Source: Billgrantia saliphila
Lineage (GTDB): Bacteria; Pseudomonadota; Gammaproteobacteria; Pseudomonadales; Halomonadaceae
Length of the DNA stretch: 50,563 nucleotides
Assembly (NCBI RefSeq): GCF_002930105.1
Contig: NZ_PJRN01000022.1
Span: 1-50,563 of the forward strand
Direction of reading: 5' to 3'
Shown here: in pieces, positions 1-8,067 of the stretch
Layout of the letters: each line of letters starts with the position of its first letter
Numbering within the stretch: position 1 is the first letter of the stretch
Notes under the pieces: generated by a model
The model's input: only the letters and a program-made list of their open reading frames with translations
Databases searched by the model: none
Told to the model about the DNA's origin: nothing
Made by a program: the position numbers and the translations under genes

Positions 1-666
1 GGGGTTGTTCTTGCGCCGCCGGCCGAGGATATCGAGCATCTGGTCGATCTCGGGGTCGCGGCACAGCACCGGGTCGAGCTCGCCGCGCCGGGCCTGCTCG
101 GTGAGCGAGGTGGCGAAGCGCGTCAGGGCGCTGTCGCCCTGCGCGGCCTGTGCCTGGCGCCGCCCTTCGCCGTTCGGCTCGACGCGCACCGCCTCGGCGG
201 AATCGGCGGCCAGTCGTTCGAAGCCACGGCGCAACCCCTCGCGGTTGATCTCGGCCAGTAGCGCGGCGCTTCTCGGCCCGAGGTAGCGCCCGGCGTTGTG
301 CAGCAGGGCGGTGAAGATCAGGCCGCTGCGCAGGCTATCGTAGGCGAACTCGGTAGTGGCCAGCAGCCAGGCGTCCTGCAGCAGTTCGACCAGCAGCGGC
401 GAGAAGCTCGGCGTGGTCACGGCGAGGTCCCGCGGCGGACGGGTCTCCTCGGCCAGACGCGCGCGCAGCTCACCGATATCCACGCCCTGTCCTTCGAGCA
501 GGCAGCGCAGGTCGCACAGCGGCTGGTCGATCAACGCCTGCAACAGGTGGCCGGCGGTGACCTCGGGAGCCTGCTGCTCGGCGCACAGCACCGCGGCCTG
601 TTCCAGGCCTTGGCGGGAAACGGCATTGAGGCGTCCGATCAGCGCGGGAAGCTCTACCCTGAGCAT
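1..666 (-). CDS. tssH: T6SS ATPase TssH/ClpV, N-terminal part (cut by window edge)
   Basis: This is the N-terminal 222 codons of the AAA+ unfoldase that disassembles and recycles the contracted TssB/TssC sheath in the cytoplasm. Reading from the ATG at 666 gives two Clp N-type repeats, including a G-H-L-L-Q-A-L stretch near residue 40. The last visible residues are the D-P-V-L-C-R-D-P-E-I-D segment that precedes the first nucleotide-binding domain in ClpV/ClpB proteins. The reading frame is open to base 1, so both Walker domains lie outside the window. It starts 8 bases after tssL ends, with AGGAG just before the ATG, and belongs to the same operon. Identity rests on the N-domain, the pre-Walker motif and the T6SS context; the general chaperone ClpB would be the alternative but does not sit in T6SS operons. 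Confidence 0.93.
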   Translation of the reverse strand, partial: MLRVELPALIGRLNAVSRQGLEQAAVLCAEQQAPEVTAGHLLQALIDQPLCDLRCLLEGQGVDIGELRARLAEETRPPRDLAVTTPSFSPLLVELLQDAWLLATTEFAYDSLRSGLIFTALLHNAGRYLGPRSAALLAEINREGLRRGFERLAADSAEAVRVEPNGEGRRQAQAAQGDSALTRFATSLTEQARRGELDPVLCRDPEIDQMLDILGRRRKNNP

Positions 667-674
667 GGGATCTC

Positions 675-1517
675 CTAACGGTAAATCTGGTCGAGAAGGG
701 TGCCGACCTGGGCCGCTTGCTGATCAAGCGTCCAGGCGAAGCCCAGGTAGGTGCCGGCCATGGCGACGGCGAACAGGGCGAATACCGCCCACACCGGCAG
801 GCCGCGTCCGCGCCGGCGATGCCCCGGCATCACGTTGTCGAGTGGCCGAGTCAGGCTGTCTTCGGGCGTGTCGCCGAGTGCCGCCAGCTGGTCGCCGAGG
901 GTGCGCACCACGTGCTCGTACTCCTCGCGGCCATGGGACATGACCCGGTAGCGTCCTTCGAAGCCGAGGCACAAGCAGAGGTAGATGAACGCCAGCATGT
1001 CGCGGTAACGCTGCGGCTCCTGCTGCAGCCGCGCGAGGATGGAAAAGACTTTCTCGCCGCCCCAGGTCTCGTTGTGAAAACGCGTCAGTAGCGAATGCTC
1101 TGCCCAGCTGCTCTGCTGGCCCCAGGGCGTACCCATCACCGCCTCGTCGATGAACGAGCAGAGCACATAGCGGAAGGCCAGCAGCGTCGGCCGATCGTAG
1201 CCCTGTTCGGTGAGCTCGACCTCGATTGCCGCGATCTCGTCAATCACCTGGCGGTAGAGCCGGTCGATGTCGTTCATGCCGTCGAGCTGACGTACCCGCA
1301 CCACCATGCCCAGCAGCGAGCTGGCGGCATCCACCAGCGGGTTGAGGTTGTAGCCGCGCAGGCGGAACCAGTAGTCCTCGTCGGCGTCGAGCTGCTCGGC
1401 GTGGCTGTGAATCAGTCGCTCGAGCCCACGCTCGTCGATGCGATCTTCATGACGGGTGGGGGCGTAGCGCGCCAAGGCGCCGGCGTCGGACTCGTATTGT
1501 GTGGCAAGTTCTTGCAT
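675..1517 (-). CDS. tssL: T6SS inner-membrane protein TssL (DotU/IcmH family)
   Basis: TssL is part of the TssJ-TssL-TssM membrane complex that anchors the baseplate. The 280-residue product has the DotU cytoplasmic domain, with N-P-L-V-D-A-A-S-S-L-L near residue 60, the E-Q-G-Y segment, and F-I-D-E-A-V-M-G-T-P-W near residue 135. It ends in a single transmembrane helix (about residues 243-263) followed by a short periplasmic tail. No C-terminal OmpA peptidoglycan-binding domain is present, so this is the short form. The start is the ATG at 1517, preceded by AGGAG. It lies 3 bases after tssK, as expected for TssK-TssL neighbours. Its partner tssM is not seen and probably lies further left. 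Confidence 0.95.
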   Translation of the reverse strand: MQELATQYESDAGALARYAPTRHEDRIDERGLERLIHSHAEQLDADEDYWFRLRGYNLNPLVDAASSLLGMVVRVRQLDGMNDIDRLYRQVIDEIAAIEVELTEQGYDRPTLLAFRYVLCSFIDEAVMGTPWGQQSSWAEHSLLTRFHNETWGGEKVFSILARLQQEPQRYRDMLAFIYLCLCLGFEGRYRVMSHGREEYEHVVRTLGDQLAALGDTPEDSLTRPLDNVMPGHRRRGRGLPVWAVFALFAVAMAGTYLGFAWTLDQQAAQVGTLLDQIYR

Positions 1518-1520
1518 GGC

Positions 1521-2855
1521 TTAGCTCCTGATCGCCCAGAACTGCAGTTCCAATCCCGGAAACTCTCCCGCCACGTGAAAGGCGAAGCCGCTGGCGCCGT
1601 CGAGCATGCTCCAGGCCTGGCTCTGCCGATCGAGACGGAAATAGCTGTATCCCGCGTGGTAGGGCAGCTCGCGCGGGGCCACCGGCAGCGGCTCCAGCGG
1701 TACGCCGGGCAGTTGCAGGCTGATGAGGTCGCGGATGCGCTCGACGCTGGCCACTTTGGTCTGTTGCAAGAACAGCTTGCGCAGCCGCTCGTGGGGCATG
1801 TCTGCGCGCACCGCGAGGATGAAGTCGGCGCTGTCGAGCAGGCCCGGGTCCGACAGCGGCGCCACCAGCAGCCCATAGCGCCGGGACTGCAACTGGATCG
1901 CCAGTGCCCGGGGCTCGAGCACGGTGGAGAGCGCCTGGCGCAGGCTCTGCATCAACATGCGGAAGGCGCGCTCGGGGTGGTCGTGATCGTAGGCCGGGTA
2001 CTCCGGCGGCAGGCGCGACTCGTCGGTGAAGGTGACCAGCTCGCTGGCGGTCTCCAGCATGGTGGCGAACAGCCGCTCCGGGTGCAGATGGCCCAGGCGC
2101 GCCAGATGCTGGAACCGCGGCTGGGCGCGGTTGAGCAACTGCAACAGCATGAAGTCGGCCACGTCGGCCACGCCGGTTTGGTGCGGCGTAGCGAGACGAT
2201 GGGCGATGTTGCGTGCACGTTCGCGCATCAGCCCGGCCATCTCGCCGACGAAGCGCTGCAGCACCGGCGCCGCCTGAACATTGAGCAAGGTGGGAATGAA
2301 TTGCTCGTCGAGCATCAGGCTGCCGTCGGGGCGGCGCTCGACGATGCGCGCCACCGCCAGGCAAGCGTAGGCGCTGCGATCGTCGCGTTCGAGCAGTAGC
2401 CGAGGGGCGACCCGGGCGACATCGAGCTCGGCGGTGTCGCCATCGCGAGAGTGCAGGTCGCGCACGCTGCGCTGGGCGAGCCGATAACGCGTCGGCAGGT
2501 CGTCGTCGGGCCAGCGCACCTCACCCACCGCATCGGTGGCCAGGGGCAGACCCAGGTAGACCCGCTGGTTGGCAATGGCCGCATCGTCGACCTCCAGCGG
2601 CTGCGGCTCGATGTCGTCATCGGGCAGCTGGAATGCCGTGCCGTCGGGCATCACGCCGCTGGCGCGGCTGATGGCGATGCGTCCGAAGCTCAGGAATTCG
2701 GCATTGAGTTCCAGCGTCTGGAAGCCGTAGAGGGTGTGGCTGACGCCGCGCAGGCGCGTTTCGAGCAGGCCCTCCAGGCTGCGCTGCTGCTGCTGGAAAT
2801 GCTGCGGCTTGATGAAAAGGCCCTCGCTCCAGACCACTCGGTTGCGGCTGGCCAT
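1521..2855 (-). CDS. tssK: T6SS baseplate protein TssK
   Basis: TssK is the trimeric connector between the baseplate wedge (TssE-F-G) and the membrane complex. The 444-residue length is normal. The opening M-A-S-R-N-R-V-V-W-S-E-G-L-F-I-K-P-Q-H-F-Q-Q is the family hallmark (W-x-E-G-x-x-x-x-P-Q-H-F-Q). The start is the ATG at 2855, whose A is the last base of the tssJ stop codon (TGATG), so the two genes are translationally coupled. It is followed 3 bases later by tssL. Nothing unusual is visible. Confidence 0.97.
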   Translation of the reverse strand: MASRNRVVWSEGLFIKPQHFQQQQRSLEGLLETRLRGVSHTLYGFQTLELNAEFLSFGRIAISRASGVMPDGTAFQLPDDDIEPQPLEVDDAAIANQRVYLGLPLATDAVGEVRWPDDDLPTRYRLAQRSVRDLHSRDGDTAELDVARVAPRLLLERDDRSAYACLAVARIVERRPDGSLMLDEQFIPTLLNVQAAPVLQRFVGEMAGLMRERARNIAHRLATPHQTGVADVADFMLLQLLNRAQPRFQHLARLGHLHPERLFATMLETASELVTFTDESRLPPEYPAYDHDHPERAFRMLMQSLRQALSTVLEPRALAIQLQSRRYGLLVAPLSDPGLLDSADFILAVRADMPHERLRKLFLQQTKVASVERIRDLISLQLPGVPLEPLPVAPRELPYHAGYSYFRLDRQSQAWSMLDGASGFAFHVAGEFPGLELQFWAIRS

Positions 2856-3421
2856 CAGTCTTCATTCCTCAGCTCGGCGTCGAAATCGCGCAGGTGAACC
2901 AGCAGATGATAATCGGCGCCCCGGGACGCCACCTTCACCACCTTCTTCCACTGCGCCTGATCGGGATCGCTGTAGAAGGCGATCAGCCCGATGTAGCGAG
3001 TCTCCTCGTCGACCTCGAACGGCTCGTAGAACTTCCATTGTCCAGGCAGCACGGTGAAATCGTCGTGAGCCAGGTAGTTGGTCCCGAGGGCCCCTTCGAG
3101 GTCATCGCGAAGCTGGTTGTGGTCGGCCGCCATCAGCATCGAGTCATCCTTGAGTTGCAGGATCTGGAAGCGCAGCGGCGTGCCGTCGCCCTCGACGTTG
3201 GGGTTGGCGTTCGGCTCGGCGACCATGGCGAGATCGACCCGGCTCGGCCGGTCCTCGGGATAGCCCACCGGGATCGACGGGTCGCGCATCACCTGCCAGG
3301 TCTTGCCGGCCGCCTCGCGCGTCGAGGCGCAGCCGCTGAGCGCCAACGACAGCACCACCACCGCCAGCCAGCCCAGGAGAGGGTGCGCAGAGTATCCTTG
3401 GCTCCAGTATCTTGTGCTCAT
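2855..3421 (-). CDS. tssJ: T6SS outer-membrane lipoprotein TssJ
   Basis: TssJ is the outer-membrane lipoprotein of the trans-envelope complex; it binds the periplasmic domain of TssM. The 188-residue product starts at the ATG at 3421. The open frame extends further upstream, but that part lies inside tagH and lacks a signal sequence. From this start there is a hydrophobic helix (about residues 15-30) ending in the lipobox L-S-G-C, so the mature lipoprotein would begin at that cysteine. The rest fits the transthyretin-like TssJ fold. The stop overlaps the start of tssK by one base. The alternative, longer start at 3739 is rejected because it would bury the lipobox. Confidence 0.93.
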   Translation of the reverse strand: MSTRYWSQGYSAHPLLGWLAVVVLSLALSGCASTREAAGKTWQVMRDPSIPVGYPEDRPSRVDLAMVAEPNANPNVEGDGTPLRFQILQLKDDSMLMAADHNQLRDDLEGALGTNYLAHDDFTVLPGQWKFYEPFEVDEETRYIGLIAFYSDPDQAQWKKVVKVASRGADYHLLVHLRDFDAELRNED

Positions 3422-3447
3422 GCTTCCTGCGTTCCTTTTTGTTGTGC

Positions 3448-4830
3448 TCACTTGGTCTCGCGCTGCTGACGACGCACCGACTGGTCGTAGGCTTGCTCGA
3501 AGACTTCCCAGAACAGCTTGGAAAAACCCTGCTGGCGGCCGGAGTTGAGCTCTTGGTAATAATGGCGATACATCTCCCAGGCCCAGCTGCCCTCGTCGTC
3601 GAGCCGGTTGCCGGCACCGCGGTAGGCGTGGAACCGCTTGAGCAGTGAGTCGGGAGCGAAGGCATCGAGGATCGCCTGCAGGGCCTGGCCGATGGCTTCC
3701 TCCACCGCCGCCTGATGCTGGCCCTGATGCGCCAGGCACTCGGCGACCGCGGCGGGCGCCGAGAGGTGCACCGGGCTGCGGCTCGCCGAGAACAGCGTCT
3801 CTACCGTCTCGCGATAGGGCTGACCCAGGCGCAGCGGATTGTCCTCGATCGGTTGCAGACGGCGATCACGCAGCGGGTAGCGGCTGTCATCCTGGGCACG
3901 GTGCAGCGCCTGCAGGCCTTCGATGGCGGCGCGCAGGGTCTGCCCGGCCTCGGCGAGGAAGTTCAGTTGCGCCTCGCTGTCGGCGAAGCGCAGCTCGGCC
4001 CCCAGGGCGCGCAGCAGCGGGTCGGTTCCGGCGTGTCCGCCGCTGGCCGGCAGCGGATCGTGCCAGCGCTCCTCGAGCTGCTCGCCAACCGAGCGCTCCA
4101 GATCGTTCAACAGCCCTTCGTCCATTTCCCGATTCATCTCTGTGGTGTCCTCGTAACGTCGTGTCGTCGGCGCCGCCTCGCGGCGTTCCTGCGGTTCGTG
4201 CCAGCTCGCCTCGCCCCGGCTCTCCTCCGCCAGCGCACCCAGCAGCGCATCGTCGTCGGATGCGAGCTCTCGCGTATGGGAAAGCGCGGTGAGCGGGTCG
4301 CGCTGGCTGGCGCCCGGTGTGGCCTCGCCCAACGCCTCGAGCGGGTCGTCGCGGCGCTGGGGCGCAAAGCCCGCCGCCGGCTCGCCGCGGTACGCCATTA
4401 CGCCGTGGCCCGCCAGCTCCTCCTGCTCCTCGTCCACCAGTGTCGCGAGCGGTTGGGCACCGGGCTGCCTGGCCTGCCGGTCGCCCAGGTGCACGCGGAC
4501 GAGGTACTCCCCCAGGCGCAGCTCGTCGCCGTCGCGCAGGGCGACCCGCCGGTCGCGCCCCAGCGGCAGCGTGGCGTGGTTGATGAAGGTCTGGCCGCTG
4601 CTGTCGATCAGGCAGAAATGGCCGTCGATACGCAGGATCCGGGCGTGTCCCGGGCGAATGCGTCCGGCATGGTCCTGCAACAGCCAGTCGTCGCCGGCGG
4701 CGCTGCCCAGCGAGCCGCCCGCTTCGGTGAAGACATGACTGCTGGTGGAGCGCCCCTCCAGCCGTTCGCTGTTGATCACCACCAGGGTGACGGCGGTGGC
4801 GACGGCGACGGAGCGTGTGGGAAAAGACAT
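3448..4830 (-). CDS. tagH: T6SS-associated FHA-domain protein TagH
   Basis: This is a cytoplasmic scaffold that recognises phosphothreonine and is linked to post-translational control of T6SS assembly. The 460-residue protein has an N-terminal forkhead-associated domain (about residues 15-115), including G-H-A-R-I-L and a later N-H-A segment. A long acidic, poorly conserved linker follows, then a C-terminal TagH domain of about 200 residues ending in F-S-K-L-F-W-E-V-F-E-Q-A-Y-D-Q. It sits between tssG (5 bases away) and tssJ (26 bases away). The usual partner kinase PpkA and phosphatase PppA are not in the window, so whether phosphothreonine signalling operates cannot be judged here. Confidence 0.9.
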   Translation of the reverse strand: MSFPTRSVAVATAVTLVVINSERLEGRSTSSHVFTEAGGSLGSAAGDDWLLQDHAGRIRPGHARILRIDGHFCLIDSSGQTFINHATLPLGRDRRVALRDGDELRLGEYLVRVHLGDRQARQPGAQPLATLVDEEQEELAGHGVMAYRGEPAAGFAPQRRDDPLEALGEATPGASQRDPLTALSHTRELASDDDALLGALAEESRGEASWHEPQERREAAPTTRRYEDTTEMNREMDEGLLNDLERSVGEQLEERWHDPLPASGGHAGTDPLLRALGAELRFADSEAQLNFLAEAGQTLRAAIEGLQALHRAQDDSRYPLRDRRLQPIEDNPLRLGQPYRETVETLFSASRSPVHLSAPAAVAECLAHQGQHQAAVEEAIGQALQAILDAFAPDSLLKRFHAYRGAGNRLDDEGSWAWEMYRHYYQELNSGRQQGFSKLFWEVFEQAYDQSVRRQQRETK

Positions 4831-4835
4831 CGCGT

Positions 4836-5855
4836 TTACCCTGTCATCTGGATGCGCACCCGACGGCGCCGCGAGGCATCGCCGGATTCTGGGTTGACGA
4901 AGGTGGTCCAGCCGAGCTGGCTGCTGCCGAACTCGCCGAGCCGCATGGGTTGCACGGCGCTCTCCAACAGCTCGAGTTCCAGGTCATAGGCCAGCGGCTC
5001 CCGTAGCACGAAGCTCACCAGCGTCTTCAGCGGTGCGTGCTCGCAGCCGTCGGGCAGGAAGTCGCGAAAGCGCGTCAGGGTGAGGCCACGCAGGCAGAGA
5101 GCGAACTTGCCGCCGACGTCGGCAACCCGCGTACCGGCGACCATGTCGCCGCCCAGGGTCATGGCCGACTGGCCGGCCCGGCTGCGCTGATCGTCGGGAA
5201 TGTCGACCCAGCGATGCACCCACTGCTCGATGGTGACGTCGTCGAGATCGAAGCAGTGACCGACCACGCTGCACACCACTTCGGGAGAGCGAGAGCGCCC
5301 CGCCAGCAACCCGGCATAGGCGAGCATCTTGCTCCAGTTGATCGGCGTATCGCCGCGCAGCTCCCCGTCGGCCAGCCCCACCAGAGCGAATACCGCCGCG
5401 GAGAAGCCATCGCTGGCGCCGTCCTGATAGCGTACGTAGTGGCGATACTTGCGCCAGCTGCGGTGCACCAGGGTCAGCAGGCGATGATTGAAGAAGTCGA
5501 GAAAATCGCGGGCCACCCCCTCGTGGTGGGCCGCCTCATGGGCCAGCGACTCCAGGTAGTAGCCCGGCAGCGGCGACTGGGCGCCCTGCAGGCCGAAGAA
5601 GCTGACCTCTAGCGCGTAGCCGCCGGTGGGGCGCGGCTCGAGAGCGACGACGTCGCTGCCGGGGAAGCCGAGCGACGCCGAGGCGCTGAAGCGCACCCGT
5701 TCGCTGCCGGGGCGAAGACCGCCGGTGCGCTCGAGATCATCGTCGTGATGACGATGCAACAGCTCGACGAGCTGATAGAAATCGTAGCGTCGGGCGCCCT
5801 CTATCAGGGCAGCCGGGGCTAGATCAGGGGCTGCTGGCCCGACTGCAAGGTCCAT
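4836..5855 (-). CDS. tssG: T6SS baseplate protein TssG
   Basis: TssG forms the core of the baseplate wedge with two TssF copies. The 339-residue product carries R-Y-D-F-Y-Q-L-V-E-L-L near residue 25, the usual TssG opening. It also has G-P-L/S-P-L-P-x-Y-Y-like (here Q-S-P-L-P-G-Y-Y), the F-N-H-R-L-L-x-L-x-x-R-S-W-R-K-Y segment, and the C-terminal L-G-x-S-Q-L-G-W-T-T-F. The chosen ATG at 5855 overlaps the end of tssF by 37 bases. No other in-frame ATG lies before the conserved opening, so the overlap looks real and implies translational coupling. Confidence 0.95.
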   Translation of the reverse strand: MDLAVGPAAPDLAPAALIEGARRYDFYQLVELLHRHHDDDLERTGGLRPGSERVRFSASASLGFPGSDVVALEPRPTGGYALEVSFFGLQGAQSPLPGYYLESLAHEAAHHEGVARDFLDFFNHRLLTLVHRSWRKYRHYVRYQDGASDGFSAAVFALVGLADGELRGDTPINWSKMLAYAGLLAGRSRSPEVVCSVVGHCFDLDDVTIEQWVHRWVDIPDDQRSRAGQSAMTLGGDMVAGTRVADVGGKFALCLRGLTLTRFRDFLPDGCEHAPLKTLVSFVLREPLAYDLELELLESAVQPMRLGEFGSSQLGWTTFVNPESGDASRRRRVRIQMTG

Positions 5856-7582
5856 GAGTAGCGCTCTTGGTTGTGTCGATTGACGACATGCAGCTCGTGG
5901 AACGAATTGATGCTGGCGTAGAGCGAGAAAAAGCGCGCCAGCACGCTGCCGAACAGATACAGGCCGCCCTCGTCGCCGAAGGCTTCCTGGTCGAGGGTCA
6001 TGACCGAACGCAGCCCGCGTACCGGCAGCCCACGCTTGAGACGGTCGATGGAGCGGGTCTCGATGTCGATTACCCCGGCAAGTCGTTTCTGCGACATTCG
6101 CTCGGCCTGTCGGTCGACCAGGGCACGGAAGTCATAGGCGCGCAGCACCGAACACAGCGCGTCGCGTTCCAGCAGCGACAGGTAGTTGAGCGACAGGTTG
6201 GAGATCAGCGTCCACAGCAGGCTGCCGTCCAGGGTCGGGCGCAGTGCCGGCGTGGGCCGGGTGATGTTGCGAAAGTCGGCGAACACCGGGCTCGAGTCAG
6301 TGGAAGCGCAGATGTCGCCCACCGTCAGCCGCTCGGGCAGCGCACGATTGCTGCAGGTCAAGCGCAGCGAGATGGTTTCACGCATCCCCAGGCAGGCCTG
6401 CTCGTCAGCGCGGACGAAGGCGATATCATGATCGAAGCCATCGCCGCGCAGGCTGTCGCGCACACGCACGCGAAAGTAGCGGGCCTCGCGCCCCCGGTCG
6501 CGCTCGATCTGGTGCTGGTAGCTCTCGAACGGCACGTACGGGCGCGGCTCGCCGCGAATCTTGCCGCCATCGCCTTCAAGCCACCCCTGTACCGCGTCCA
6601 CGCTGAACACCTCGTAGTGGGCCGGTGATCGGCTGCTCGGACGAATGCGGTACTCGCTACGCTCGCCGTTAAGGTCGATGGGATCGGCGTCATGGGTGAA
6701 CAGATTGATCGCCGGCGCGCAGTAGAGCGCCAGATGCTCATCGCGTACCCGAGCATCGACCGGCAGGGTGCGCGAGAAGACGAAGCGCAGGGTGATGCGC
6801 GACGCGTGCGTTTTCGGCAAGTGCCGGCCCAGCCCGAGCAGATCGACGAAGTGGAACGCCTCGGGAAAGCAGAGGTACTCCTGCAGGATGCGATAGCCCT
6901 GATAGACGTTGCGTGGATAAGGCAGCAGCGCATGCTCGCGAGCGAAGCCCACCGGTGCGAGCATGTCGCGCGGCAACGGCAGGCAGACCCCGTCGATCTC
7001 GAGTTCCAGGCGTGACAAGTAGTGGCCAAGCCACAAGTAGAGGCTGCGCGCAGTGTAGCCGCCGCCCCCCAGGTGCAAGCGTAGGTGGTCGATACCCAGG
7101 GCATCGAGAGGCTGGTCGCTGCTCACGTCGAGCGCCAGCTCGACGACCGACGCCTCGCGGGAGTGCTGCGCTTCGACACCAGCGTGTACCAGCGGATAGA
7201 GCGTCACGTCGTGGCAGGTACGGAAGCGGCAGGCGGTACCATCGATCGGCCTCGCGCCCAGCGTGGTACCGGCAGCCACGACCTGACGTCCGCTCAGCGC
7301 ATGCGTTTTCGGCGTGAACTGCATTACCGTCATGCTCGGCACCGGGCGCAGGTAGTTGGGCCAGAGCATGCCGATCAGCGAGTGGGTCAGCTCGGGAAAC
7401 TCGTCCTCGACTTTCTCCCGCATACGGCCGGTGAGAAAGGCGAACCCCTCCAGCAGGCGCTCGACGTCCGGATCGGTGCTGCGCTCCGAAAGGAAGCGGC
7501 TGAGGCCGGGATTGGCCTCGGCGAACTCCCGACCCTGCAGCTTCAGGTAGTCGAGCTCATCCCGGTAATAACGATTGAGCAT
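5819..7582 (-). CDS. tssF: T6SS baseplate protein TssF
   Basis: TssF is the largest wedge subunit of the T6SS baseplate. At 587 residues it has the normal length, and it opens with the diagnostic M-L-N-R-Y-Y-R-D-E-L-D-Y-L. This is followed by D-P-D-V-E-R-L-L-E-G-F-A-F-L-T-G-R and L-W-P-N-Y-L-R-P-V-P-S. The ATG at 7582 is well placed after tssE (38-base gap). The 3' end overlaps tssG. No frameshift or unusual composition is visible. Confidence 0.96.
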   Translation of the reverse strand: MLNRYYRDELDYLKLQGREFAEANPGLSRFLSERSTDPDVERLLEGFAFLTGRMREKVEDEFPELTHSLIGMLWPNYLRPVPSMTVMQFTPKTHALSGRQVVAAGTTLGARPIDGTACRFRTCHDVTLYPLVHAGVEAQHSREASVVELALDVSSDQPLDALGIDHLRLHLGGGGYTARSLYLWLGHYLSRLELEIDGVCLPLPRDMLAPVGFAREHALLPYPRNVYQGYRILQEYLCFPEAFHFVDLLGLGRHLPKTHASRITLRFVFSRTLPVDARVRDEHLALYCAPAINLFTHDADPIDLNGERSEYRIRPSSRSPAHYEVFSVDAVQGWLEGDGGKIRGEPRPYVPFESYQHQIERDRGREARYFRVRVRDSLRGDGFDHDIAFVRADEQACLGMRETISLRLTCSNRALPERLTVGDICASTDSSPVFADFRNITRPTPALRPTLDGSLLWTLISNLSLNYLSLLERDALCSVLRAYDFRALVDRQAERMSQKRLAGVIDIETRSIDRLKRGLPVRGLRSVMTLDQEAFGDEGGLYLFGSVLARFFSLYASINSFHELHVVNRHNQERYSWTLQSGQQPLI

Positions 7583-7620
7583 GCGCGTCTCACTCCCTGA
7601 GTACTTGAATGCTTAGGTGC

Positions 7621-8052
7621 TCAGTTCAAGCACTGGTAGCGTTTGTCGTTGAGCAACAGGTCGATGGTGGTCTGGGCGTTGTCGTGCCCCAATTCCACCG
7701 TGGCATGCACCTGAAAGCGCAACTGCAGCGGGTCGCCGTTGCGCGGCAACGACTCCACTTCCACTCGCCTCACGCGCGGCTCGAAGCGCTCGATGCACTG
7801 GCGAATGGCACGCTGGATATTGCGCTCCAGGTCGAGCACACCGATGGTTGCGTCGTTGAAGTCGAGCAGCCCCAGTTCGGGTGCGCATTCGCTGTGCCCC
7901 GGATGGCTGTTGAGCAGATCGACCAGGTGACGCTTGATCGATTCGACGGTCTCGGCGAGGCTCGCCTCGGCGGCGACGGCGTCCGGCTGGTCGGGCGCCG
8001 CGAGGCGCTCGAACAGCCGGTTGCCGAGCACGCCACCACGGTGAAGCGGCAT
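7621..8052 (-). CDS. tssE: T6SS baseplate protein TssE (gp25-like)
   Basis: This 143-residue gp25-like wedge protein nucleates polymerisation of the TssB/TssC sheath. Recognisable parts are the central L-D-F-N-D and the R-x-I-x-x-x-I-x-x-F-E-P-R-V/L segment near residues 80-100. The family is called lysozyme-like from phage T4 gp25 but is structural, not enzymatic. The ATG at 8052 lies 15 bases after tssC. Position between tssC and tssF is the canonical order. Confidence 0.95.
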   Translation of the reverse strand: MPLHRGGVLGNRLFERLAAPDQPDAVAAEASLAETVESIKRHLVDLLNSHPGHSECAPELGLLDFNDATIGVLDLERNIQRAIRQCIERFEPRVRRVEVESLPRNGDPLQLRFQVHATVELGHDNAQTTIDLLLNDKRYQCLN

Positions 8053-8067
8053 GGCAGCGGCCTCCCC

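Noticed and set aside
1095..2399. Plus-strand open frame of 434 codons opposite tssK
   Set aside because: TssK on the other strand has clear family motifs; this frame is a shadow of its codon bias.
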